Positions 1 through 8,798 of a DNA stretch of 64,000 bases are shown piece after piece. Under the pieces are notes generated by a model. The model was given only the letters and a program-made list of their open reading frames with translations, had not been told where the DNA came from and did not search any database. Source of the DNA: Dipteris shenzhenensis (Eukaryota; Polypodiophyta; Polypodiopsida; Gleicheniales); the NCBI GenBank assembly GCA_047967505.1, contig CM106539.1; one strand, given 5' to 3'. Position 1 is the first letter of the stretch. Every line of letters starts with the position of its first letter. The position numbers and the translations under genes were made by a program.

Positions 1-317
1 ATAATATTTTTTTTTAAATTTACAGAATGATGTGTATGTTATGTATGCTATATAGTTACAAGAATCCCATTTCCACATTGTGTAATTTAATTCTTATAGC
101 CAACCGTATTTTAATTACAATTCCAAATAAAACATTACAACTCCAAAACGCAATAAAATTGAAAGCGCAAAAAGTGCTTGTATGTACATAAAGCACAAAG
201 CTAAGCCATGTCATGTGGCTTCAAGTACAAAAAATAAGAGGAGTGTATATACAAGAGGCACGAAGCCAAGCCAGTGGCTTTAAGTACAAAAAAGAGTAGC
301 TAGTACTACTTCTACAA

Positions 318-1763
318 CTAATCTATGTTCTCCACGTCCTCGCTCCCTTCCACGTTCCCTTCTGCGCTCCCTTCTGTGCTCCCTTCTCTGCCTCCTTCCT
401 CGTCTTCTTCCTCGTCTTCTTGTGCACAGACTTGTAAACAAGGGACAACATATATCAATGTATGAAAAATCAAATCTTTACTTATAATATATTTAATTAC
501 TTTCAAATACCTCGGGGGCTGCTCCAATAGCCTGGATATGCTGCTCCTCAGTAATCAACCCGTCATGATAGAAGTGCTTCCACGTATCTCCTCTGTGATG
601 GTGGCGGTGGTAGGCTATCTCGACAGGAGTAGGGTGTTTGCCCACGATATCAAGCTACAAGATGACACAATTTGCGGAGGGGTTAGTACAAAGAAACAAC
701 CTCCTAATAAACTACATAAGCAATATAATTTGAGATCGATACTTACAAATTGGGCCTCCCATGATTCAACACCCCCTGCTCCAAAATGCACGCTTCCATA
801 TTGCTCCATTTGGATCCTTCATCCCTCCACATGCTGCAAACTAGGGTCCTCCCTCACTGACTTCATTGCTTTCTTCCACTCATGCTTGTGAGCGGTGTGG
901 GGCGAGCCCCTTGGTGGTTGACCTCCCTCAAGCCTGGCAAGCTCTGCTAGTGTCTGTTTCTTAAGCGAAGATCTTTTATTGCCAAGTATCGTAACAATCT
1001 TTGACTTGGCCCATTTATCTATGAACTGACGATTGGGGGGTTAGGATACCTAGAGCGAACAGCAGCGAGGGTCTCATCAGCCAACCTCTTTGGCTGGTCT
1101 TTGTAGTAGATAAAGCAATCTCTATAATTGTTAGCAATTATAGAGTTCATGAAGGCCATGATGTCCTTCCCTCGTGCATCCATCAAGATGCCTCCTGTCT
1201 GAGTGATGTCATAAAAGATCGTACCATCACCTGGAGGCACATCTAAATCATCTGAATCATCATCGTCCCCACCACCACCCCTCCCAAAGCACTGTGCCAT
1301 GCATCCCCCACCGCTCTCCCTACTACTACGCCTACTACTGTGTCGTGTCGAGCTAGTACACTGGCCACTCGTAGTTGGAGATTGCACGGAACTACATGGA
1401 CCACTCGTAGCTAGAGAACCGGAGTCTCGACTGCATAGGAGTATGCCGATAGCTCTGCAAGACAGAAGGACCTTCTGACGGCATGGGGGAAGGGGCATAA
1501 GACAACATGGGGGAAGGGGCATAAGACGGCATGGGAGAGGGGCCTCGGTTGTGTTGCCGGCTGGGCTATGCTGACTCTGCTGGGGTAATCTCAGCTGGTG
1601 TGGGGTGGTTTGGAGTCTATAGTGCTGACTCCTAGGGGGTGTTGAGTACCTGTCATATACCCGTATAACTCCGTAGGACTAGGAGGGTGCCCTAAAAGGT
1701 CATATAAGTCCCTAAAAATAGACTCCCGGATATCAATGAACCCGAAGAGCTTCCTGGCCACAT
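318..1763 (-). pseudogene. TNPA-like CACTA protein, family A copy 1, broken
   Basis: The protein can be followed through about four exons on the minus strand. It starts at an ATG at 1763 (MWPGSS), runs through a Pro/Ser/Met-rich repeat, a Ser/Arg stretch and an acidic GGGGDDDDSDDLD run. Next comes a conserved block GTIFYDITQTGGILMDARGKD and MAFMNSIIANNYRDCFIYYKD, then a block ending ESWEAQF before a GTAAGT donor. The last exon is acidic (DEEEDEEGG, ending NID) with stop at 318-320. It resembles plant TNPA/Transposase_24-type proteins, which in related elements bind subterminal repeats. It is dead: a frame shift lies near 1725, and the six-G run near 1036 is one base shorter than in the 34.1-38.7 kb copy, shifting frame after YPNPP. 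The family assignment is by motif resemblance only. Confidence 0.6.
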
Positions 1764-1839
1764 GATGAACTGGAAAAAAGAAAAAAAGTTGATTACTGAT
1801 GAGTTGAGAAGAAAGGGGAAGGGAAGAAAAGATTACTAT

Positions 1840-2535
1840 CGGAGTGCGTCTATAGATGCGTCTGAGAAGTACATCTATTTTTGCGTATAACAGTGCATCT
1901 ATAGATGCGGCTGTCTGTGTCTACAAACAGGCTAGACGCACATCTAGGCATGCCTGTAGATGCGGTTTTAGACGTGCTCTGAGACACGCCTATAAATGCG
2001 CTCTGACAGACAAACTTTTGTAAAAAGTAGAAAAGGACATGCGCCCGACACGAAAACGTAACACTGATACCAAAATCATGCATTTCTTGGATACGACAAA
2101 GGACAAATCCAAAGAGAGCAACTTCCAATAAATATCAACTGTAAAAAGACGTACCTTGCATAGAGGTATGGAAGCTTCTTCTCCTTTTTCAAAGTTGCTT
2201 CTCTTCCTTGTTCACCCTCTTCTCCTTTAAGCTTGGAAGTAAGTGTGGGTGCCTTCCTCTTAAGCATCAAAACTATGGATCTTCTAATAGCAAAGGAAGC
2301 AAGCCGCGCGAAGTATAAGTAATGTGAAGAAAAGCAAAGCGAGCGCGCTAAAAGCATATTTAAAAACAGTGTCTATAAGCGCATATAATAGCACATCTAT
2401 ACATGCGTCCAAATATGCATGTAATTACGCATCTAGATATACAGAGTAGACACGGATTTAGACGCACTTGTAGACATGCACCACAGAATAGACAAACGCG
2501 GTTTTAGACACGCCTTTAGATGCGCCACAAAGTTT
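1840..2535. repeat. Intergenic TAGACGCG/TAGATGCG motif clusters, copy 1
   Basis: Between the divergent genes there are two clusters (about 1840-2025 and 2345-2535) of an 8-base motif read as TAGACGCG, TAGATGCG or TAGACATG, in both orientations. The same motif fills both ends of the complete element at 34130-38661, so these are probably extra binding sites of the element's TNPA-like protein, near the start of both genes. The C/T and G/A alternation looks like decay of methylated CpG. Confidence 0.5.
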
Positions 2536-2587
2536 AAAATTAAATATTTGAAGAAAAGCAAATTTTTTTGGATTGTTTGTTTGTAGA

Positions 2588-3154
2588 ATGTCTTCATCTT
2601 CAACAAGTAGCTATAGTGAGGATGAATCCCTCCGTATCCACCATCATGAAATGTGGTTGGAGAAAAAAATCAAATGTATGTGTGATCGATGTCAATGAAA
2701 CATGTATCACGCATGCAGGATTACACTCAATCACATCTCAAAGTATGGAGAATGGGATGCGACCATAAACATGTTCAGTGTTAAAGAGTTAACGTTGATT
2801 GAGATACCTATCGGTGTTCATATGTTTTAGTTATGATCCCATTTTAATTTGATACAGGGTGCAATGCCACACCTGCATATGTTGCCCTATGCTCACCATG
2901 AGGAGGCGAAGCATCGACGATATGAGGTGGGATCTTCAGGAGGGACCGTTACAGATGCATGGAGTGATGGTGATAGTAGCCCTCCACCATTACCTCATGA
3001 AGTCGTGGAGGAGGAGGTGTTTGATGATATGGTGTGGGATTTATATGTCCATCAAGGGAGGGATGATAGCATGGAGCAGGATGATCTTTTTACCGCAACA
3101 TCAACTTCACTGTTTGAGGGATGCACATTCTCTGTTCTATGTGCCTTCCCTTGA
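2588..3154 (+). pseudogene. CACTA TNPD transposase N-terminal exons, copy 1
   Basis: Exon 1 starts at the ATG at 2588 (MSSSSTSS, then SEDESLRIHH) and carries KIKCMCDRC, the Cys-rich start typical of the transposase-associated region of CACTA TNPD/TNP2 proteins, followed by ITLNHISKYGEWD. A TGA interrupts it directly after CDRCQ, where the 37021 copy has a glycine codon. After an intron with a plausible acceptor (TTGATACAG, ending about 2857) exon 2 encodes SDGDSSPPPLPHEV, an acidic stretch, and LFEGCTFSVL, like the short conserved block before the TNP2 domain. The reading frame stops at 3152. The catalytic domain does not follow in this orientation. Non-functional. Confidence 0.65.
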
Positions 3155-3534
3155 GTTACCAAACTTGCAAACCATCTATGGATGGAGCAATGCAATTTTG
3201 ATTTCCACATATCGAAGAGTCCACGATCTACAATCTGCAATCCACTCTCAATCAAGGATGATTTCCCTGCACATTGAGGAATTCGTGATTTGCAATCTAC
3301 TCTCAATTGACTCTCTTCTCTCTCGTGAAATCACTCGCACATGTTTGAAACCATTGACAGTCCACTCTCTTCTCTCTCGTGCAGTCCGGAATACTCTAAT
3401 TGTGAAGCCATTCTGCCCGAATGTGATGTGCAGTATCACCCCTATGTCAAGATCCCAAACTGAGGGAGCCACTGCATCAGGACCACCTAGCCCAATCTGC
3501 AATGGACTTGCACTTGAACATACATTGGATGTGA
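3155..3534. other. Element interior without recognised gene
   Basis: About 380 bases between the TNPD fragment and the inverted TNP2 fragment. Short phrases such as CTCTTCTCTCTCGTG and CAATCTGCAATCCACTCTCAAT recur in slightly changed form, so this is locally repetitive. Long open frames on both strands are not conserved with anything I recognise. The stretch is repeated at 6633-7016. Confidence 0.4.
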
Positions 3535-3832
3535 GGGATTATGGGAAAATGTTGCAGAACCTTACGAGGCACGTCCAAAGTTTTGAGATCTTCTCTATAT
3601 CTTGCCTCTCCACAAGTAGGGCACTCTCTTGCATCCTTATGTAGTCCACGAAACAAAACGCAAACATTAACGCATGCATGGATGCGCTTGTAATCTTATC
3701 CTCCAAGAGAGGTCACATGTTGCCTTGCCATATCTCTTGAGGATGGTAATTTATTCTCCCTTGGAAGCATTTTACACAATAGCCTGCACGACCATAAATG
3801 AGGAAAAGCATTCCAGTAGGCATCATGCATCA
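3535..3832 (-). pseudogene. Inverted TNP2-domain fragment, copy 1
   Basis: Read on the minus strand this matches the fragment at 7017-7310 and encodes the signature of the TNP2 transposase domain: an LLCKMLPRENKLPSS block, then GLDYKCIHAC, then VCVLFRG and CPTCGEED. In intact CACTA transposases these follow the N-terminal exons on the same strand. Here they lie on the opposite strand just downstream of the N-terminal exons, so the transposase gene has been broken by an inversion. This copy also has small differences that disturb the frame. Confidence 0.6.
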
Positions 3833-3998
3833 AGCTACATCAAGAGAAGAAGCGAACGCCATCGACATGAAGCATTGAAAAGTAAAATCCTTTCCACCTT
3901 TAGCCTATATGTTTTGTAAATCAAACCTAACCACCTGAGAGTATCTATGTAAGCATCCAGGGGAGGATTTGATCTTGTAACTCACATCTGACCACATT

Positions 3999-5203
3999 GT
4001 ATCTCCTCTGTGATGGTGGCGGTGGTAGGCTATCTCGACAGGAGTAGGGTGTCTGCCCACGATATCAAGCTGCAAGATGACACAATTTGCGGAGGGGTTA
4101 GTACAACGAAACAACCTCCTAATAAACTACATAAGCAATATAATTTGAGATCGATACTTACAAATTGGGCCTCCCATGATTCAACACCCCCTGCTCCAAA
4201 ATGCACGCTTCCATATTGCTCCATTTGGATCCTTCATGCCTCCACATGCTGCAAACTGGGGTCCTCCCTCACTGACTTCATTGCTTTCTTCCACTCATGC
4301 TTGTGAGCGGTGTGGGGCGAGCCCCTTGGTGGTTGACCTCCCTCAACCCTGGCAAGCTCTGCTAGTGTCTGTTTCTTAAGCGAAGATCTTTTATTGCCAA
4401 GTATCGTAACAATCTTTGACTTGGCCCATTTATCTGTGAACTGACGATTGGGGGGTTAGGATACCTAGAGCGAACAGCAGCGAGGGTCTCATCAGCCAAC
4501 CTCTTTGGCTGGTCTTTGTAGTAGATAAAGCAATCTCTATAATTGTTAGCAATTATAGAGTTCATGAAGGCCATGATGTCCTTCCCTCGTGCATCCATCA
4601 AGATGCCTCCTGTCTGAGTGATGTCATAAAAGATCGTACCATCACCCGGAGGCACATCTAAATCATCTGAATCATCATCGTCCCCACCACCACCCCTCCC
4701 AAAGCACTGTGCCATGCATCCCCCACCGCTCTCCCTACTACTACGCCTACTACTGTGTCGTGTCGAGCTAGTACACTGGCCACTCGTAGTTGGAGATTGC
4801 AAGGAACTACGTGGACCACTCGTAGCTAGAGAACCGAGTCTCGACTGCATAGGAGTATGCCGATAGCTTTGCAAGACAGAAGGACCTTCTGACGGCATGG
4901 GGGAAGGGGCATAAGATGGCATGGGGGAAGGGGCATAAGATGACATGGGGGAAGGGGCATAAGACGGCATGGGAGAGGGGCCTCGGCTGTGTTGCTGGCT
5001 GGGCTATGTTGACTCTGTTGGGGTAATCTCAGCTGGTGTGGGGTGGTTTGGAGTCTGTAGTGCTGACTCCTAGGGGGTTTTTAGAGTACCTGTCATATAC
5101 CCGTATAACTCCGTAGGACTAGGAGGGTGCCCTAAAAGGTCATATAAGTCCCTAAAAATAGACTCCTGGAGATTAATGAACCCGAAGAGCTTCCTGGCCA
5201 CAT
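3999..5203 (-). pseudogene. TNPA-like CACTA protein, family A copy 2, 3'-truncated
   Basis: This matches the copy at 318-1763 but lacks the final acidic exon and part of the exon before it, because the tandem-duplication breakpoint lies inside that exon. The reading frame from 4970 to 4362 is the longest surviving stretch of this protein in the family: four YAPSPM(P/S)S repeats, a Ser/Thr/Arg-rich linker, GGGGDDDDSDDLD, then the block GTIFYDITQTGGILMDARGKD. It then frameshifts after YPNPP, at the same shortened G run as copy 1, so that lesion predates the duplication. Confidence 0.6.
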
Positions 5204-5289
5204 GATGAACTGGAAAAAAGAAAAAAAGTTGATTAGTGATGAGTTGAGAAGAAAGGGGAAGGGAAGAAAATATTAGTATCGGAGTGCGT

Positions 5290-6015
5290 CTATAGATGCG
5301 TCTGAGAAGCGCATCTATTTTTGCATATAACAGTGCATCTATAGAGCGGCTGTCTGTGTCTACAAACAGGCTAGACGCGCATCTAGGCGTGCCTGTAGAT
5401 GCGGTTTTAGACGTGCGCTGAGACACGCCTATAGATGCGCTCTGATAGACGAGCTTTTGTAAAAAGTAGAAAAGGACATGCGCCCGACATGAAAACGTAA
5501 CACTGATACCAAAATCATGCATTTCTTGGATACGACAAAGGACAAATCCAAAGAGAGCAACTTCCAATAAATATCAACTGTAAAAAGATGTACCTTGGAT
5601 AGAGGTATGGAAGCTTCTTCTCCTTTTTCAAAGTTGCTTCTCTTCCTTGTTCACCCTCTTCTCCTTTAAGCTTGGAAGTAAGTGTGGGTGCCTTCCTCTT
5701 CAGTGTAAGCTTGGAAGTAAGTGTGGGTGCCTTCCTCTTAAGCATCAAAACTATGGATCTTCTAATAGCAAAGCAAGCAAGCCACGCGAAGTATAAGTAA
5801 TGTGAAGAAAAGCAAAGCGAGCGCGCTAAAAGCATATTTAAAAACAGTGTCTATAAGCGCATCTAATAGCACGTCTATACATGCGTCTAAATATGCATGT
5901 AATTATGCATCTAGATACACAGAGTAGACACGGCTTTAGATGCGCTTGTAGACATGCACCACAGAATAGACAAACGCGGTTTTAGACACGCCTTTAGATG
6001 CGCCACAAAGTTTAA
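5290..6015. repeat. Intergenic TAGACGCG/TAGATGCG motif clusters, copy 2
   Basis: This is the counterpart of 1840-2535, with clusters at about 5290-5455 and 5850-6010. Some motif copies keep the CG form here where copy 1 has TG (for example AGACGCGCATCTAGGCGTG near 5370). That is the pattern expected from independent CpG decay after duplication. Confidence 0.45.
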
Positions 6016-6065
6016 AATTAAATATTTGAAGAAAAGCAAATTTTTTTGGATTGTTTGTTTGTAGG

Positions 6066-6632
6066 ATGTCTTCATCTTCAACAAGTAGCTACAGTGAGGA
6101 TGAATCCCTCCGTATCCACCATCATGAAATGTGGTTGGAGAAAAAAATCAAATGTATGTGTGATCGATGTCAATGAAACATGTGTCGCGCATGCAGGATT
6201 ACACTCAATCACATCTCAAAGTATGGAGAATGGGATGCGACCATAAACATGTTCAGTGTTAAAGAGTTAACGTTGATTGAGATACCTATCGGTGTTCATA
6301 TGTTTGAGTTATGATCCCATTTTAATTTGATACAGGGTGCAATGCCACACCTGCATATGTTGCCCTATGCTCACCGTGAGGAGGCGAAGCGTCGGCGATA
6401 TGAGGTGGGATCTTCAAGAGGGACCGTTACAGATGCATGGAGTGATGGTGATAGTAGCCCTCCACCATTACCTCATGAAGTCGTGGAGGAGGAGGTGTTT
6501 GATGATATGGTGTGGGATTTATATGTCCATCAAGGGAGGGATGATAGCATGGAGCAGGATGATCTTTTTACCGCAACATCAACTTCACTGTTTGAGGGAT
6601 GCACATTCTCTGTTCTACGTGCCTTCCCTTGA
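6066..6632 (+). pseudogene. CACTA TNPD transposase N-terminal exons, copy 2
   Basis: This is a near-identical copy of 2588-3154. It starts at the ATG at 6066, has the same KIKCMCDRC motif, and carries the same premature TGA after CDRCQ. Exon 2 begins after an acceptor near 6335 and ends at LFEGCTFSVLRAFP. Sharing the stop with copy 1 shows the gene was already dead when the block was duplicated. Confidence 0.65.
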
Positions 6633-7016
6633 GTTACCAAACTTGCAAACCATCTATGGATGGAGCAATGCAATTTTGATTTCCACATATCGAAGAGTCC
6701 ACGATCTACAATCTGCAATCCACTCTCAATCAAGGATGATTTCCCTGCACATTGAGGAATTCGTGATTTGCAATCTACTCTCAATTGACTCTCTTCTCTC
6801 TCATGAAATCACTCGCACATGTTTGAAACCATTGACGGTCGACTCTCTTCTCTCTCGTGCAGTCCGGAATACTCTAATTGTGAAGCCATTCTGCCCGAAT
6901 GTGATGTGCAGTATCACCCCTATGTCAAGATCCCAAACTGAGGGAGCCACTACATCAGGACCACCTAGCCCAATCTGCAATTGATTTGCACTTGAACATA
7001 CATTGGATGTGAGGGA

Positions 7017-7310
7017 TTATGGGAAAATGTTGTAGAACCTTACGAGGCACGTCCAAAGTTTTGAGATCTGCTCTATATCTTCCTCTCCACAAGTAGGGCA
7101 CTCTCTTGCATCCTTATGTAGTCCACGAAACAAAACGCAAACATTGAAGCATGCATGGATGCACTTGTAATCTAATCCTCCAAGAGAGGTCACATGTTGC
7201 CTTGCCATATCTCTTGAGGATGGTAATTTATTCTCCCTTGGAAGCATTTTACACAATAGCCTGCACGACCATAAATGAGGAAAAGCATTCCAGTAGGCAT
7301 CATGCATCAA
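7017..7310 (-). pseudogene. Inverted TNP2-domain fragment, copy 2
   Basis: This 97-codon open stretch is the clearer of two copies. It reads YWNAFPHLWSCRLLCKMLP, then RENKLPSS, then GLDYKCIHACFNVCVLFRG, then ECPTCGEED. The order LP..L..LGLDY..IHAC...C.L...C..C is the hallmark of the TNP2 domain (transposase family tnp2) in CACTA TNPD proteins; the cysteines are thought to bind zinc. It lies on the strand opposite to the TNPD N-terminal exons at 6066-6632, so no intact transposase can be made from this copy. Confidence 0.7.
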
Positions 7311-7472
7311 GCTACATCAAGAGAAGAAGCGAACGCCATCGACATGAAGCATTGAAAAGTAAAATCCTTTCCACCTTTAGCCTATATGTTTTGTAAATCA
7401 AACCTAACCACCTGAGAGTATCTATGTAAGCATCCAGGGGAGGATTTGATCTTGTAACTCACATCTGACCAC

Positions 7473-8297
7473 GTTGTAGTAGCCAAAGGATCATGGAACC
7501 AAGGGGAGGTGTTGAGAGTTGTGGTGCCATGAGCACATGTAGAGCAAAGGTATGAGTAAAGGGAAAGCTGCCACATGGCATGGAGGAGATATCCCACATG
7601 TGAGCAAGCATATGGATGTAAGTACCCTCACCTATAAAAGGGAGGTTCATTTGAAGTAATATCAATCAAGCACTTTGCACTATCTCAAGATTCTCTTTAT
7701 GAGTCCAAGCTAATCTATCTTGGAACCTAATTGAGAGACCTAATTGAGAGGTACATGTCATGAGCACTCTCTTCATCATGTTTGCACTTAGGTTGCATCC
7801 TCCTTAGATTAGTGTTTTATTAGGATGTTGTCTCATGACTAGGAGAGCTCAATCCCTCGATTTGAGAGAAACCCCAAAATCAAGCAAATAGAGACTAGAG
7901 GATCAAATTCAACCTATCCTAAGCAAAAACCAAGGGGTTTTTGGGTGGAAATGAAAGTCCTTACTGAGACCTACTAGTAGCACAAAGGATGGGCGAAATA
8001 GTGTGCATAGTAATCCAGCATTACATCAGGAAAGTTAGCCAAAGAAACAGTGATATCTCCCTCTTTTGTGGTCGGATTGAGCTCAAATTTTGGCAACCGC
8101 TAGCCCTAAGTGTTTTCCAAGTGTGGCTAATAGGGAAGGTCGAAATTATGAGTGTAAAGACATAATTTTGAGGAAGTTTGGTGACCAAAGAACGGGGTGG
8201 CATGGTAGCTCAGAGTAAAATTTCATCGATCCCAATGGTGGAAAGGTGCGCCCTAGTTTAAGAAAGCTGCAACTAGAAGGATTTTGAAAGTTAACAA
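7473..8297 (+). other. Possible solo LTR (weak)
   Basis: No gene is visible here. A TATA box (TATAAAA, 7633-7639) in a CCTATAAAAGGG context is followed by a stretch resembling a transcript leader. TGTTGAG at 7509 and TTAACA ending at 8297 would give the TG...CA ends of a long terminal repeat of about 790 bp. However, the five bases on either side do not match as a target duplication, and no primer-binding site or polypurine tract is next to it. The stretch might instead be unrelated intergenic DNA. Confidence 0.25.
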
Positions 8298-8507
8298 TCT
8301 AGAAGAAGAGAGAAAGGAAAGAGGGAAAAAGAGGGAAAGAAAGAGAGAAGAAGAGGGAAAGGAAAGAGGGAAAGAGAGAAGAAGAGGGAAAGGAAAGAGG
8401 GAAAAAGAGGAAAAGAGAGAAGAAGAGGGAAAGGAAAGAGAGATTGAAAAATGATAAAGAGGGAAAGAAAGAGAGAAGAAGAGGCAAAGGAAAGAGGGAA
8501 AAAGAGA
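8298..8507. repeat. Purine tract of GAGAGAAGAAGAGGGAAAG units
   Basis: A nearly pure A/G stretch on the plus strand built from GAGAGAAGAAGAGGGAAAGG and AAGAGGGAAA steps. It resumes at about 8616-8665 after the palindromes. It is the only long purine tract on the plus strand; the later microsatellites put their pyrimidines on this strand. Confidence 0.7.
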
Positions 8508-8537
8508 CATATGCTCATGCTTGTGCATGAGCATATG
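8508..8537. repeat. Inverted repeat, 13-base arms
   Basis: Perfect 13-base arms (CATATGCTCATGC, 8508-8520; its complement at 8525-8537) are separated by TTGT. This is the first of two neighbouring palindromes built from the same ATGCTCATGC word. Confidence 0.85.
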
Positions 8538-8541
8538 TCTA

Positions 8542-8617
8542 CTTCTCTTATGCTCATGCATAAGCATAAGCATGAGCATATGCTCATGCTTATGCTTATG
8601 CATGAGATAAGAGAAGG
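8542..8617. repeat. Near-perfect long palindrome
   Basis: The core 8553-8606 is a perfect 54-bp palindrome without spacer: two 27-base arms made of CTCATGC and ATAAGC steps. The arms continue outward (CTTCTCTTAT at 8542-8551, GATAAGAGAAG at 8607-8617) with a one-base difference. It could form a cruciform or a strong RNA hairpin. No gene is attached to it. Confidence 0.85.
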
Positions 8618-8798
8618 GGGAAAGAGAGAAGAAGAGGGAAAGAGGGAAAGTAAAGAGGGAAAAAGAGACATATGCTCATGTTATTAAAACTAGAGTATAT
8701 TAAAAAAAGAGGACATCACATTGTTAAAAGTGACAAAAAGTAAGATTTTAAAAAATCAAATTAGAAAAAATGGCGTGACATGTTATTATTTAATGCTC

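Larger units (their letters stand above)
1..3995. mobile_element. CACTA-type element family A, copy 1 (left end outside window)
   Basis: The first 540 bases match the interior of the complete element at 34130-38661, starting near 34410 there, so the left terminus lies before the window. It holds a minus-strand TNPA-like pseudogene, an intergenic zone of TAGATGCG/TAGACGCG motifs and a plus-strand TNPD N-terminal piece, in the same divergent order as the complete copy. It differs from that copy beyond 3160, where an inverted TNP2 fragment follows. From base 581 onward it is one unit of a tandem duplication, the second unit being 3996-7472. The CACTA assignment rests on TNP2-type protein similarity and on the complete copy's ends. 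Confidence 0.75.
3996..7472. repeat. Second unit of a ~3.4-kb tandem duplication in CACTA family A
   Basis: Bases 584-3995 and 3999-7472 are the same sequence in direct order with only scattered differences. The unit starts in an exon of the TNPA-like gene (GTATCTCCTCTGTG at 584 and 3999) and ends at ACATCTGACCAC (3995 and 7472). Copy 2 has an extra 25-base step in the Pro-rich repeat and an extra 40-base step near 5700. The junction at 3991-4000 (ACCACATTGT) shares CCAC with the sequence before the unit at 580, which suggests a short-homology join. Confidence 0.85.

Noticed and set aside
2859-3644. 261-codon plus-strand frame
   Set aside because: It overlaps the better supported TNPD exon in another frame and runs across the inversion point into the antisense of the TNP2 fragment.
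7509-8297. Solo LTR as a firm call
   Set aside because: The ends and a TATA box are suggestive but no target duplication or partner copy is visible, so it is listed only as a weak possibility.
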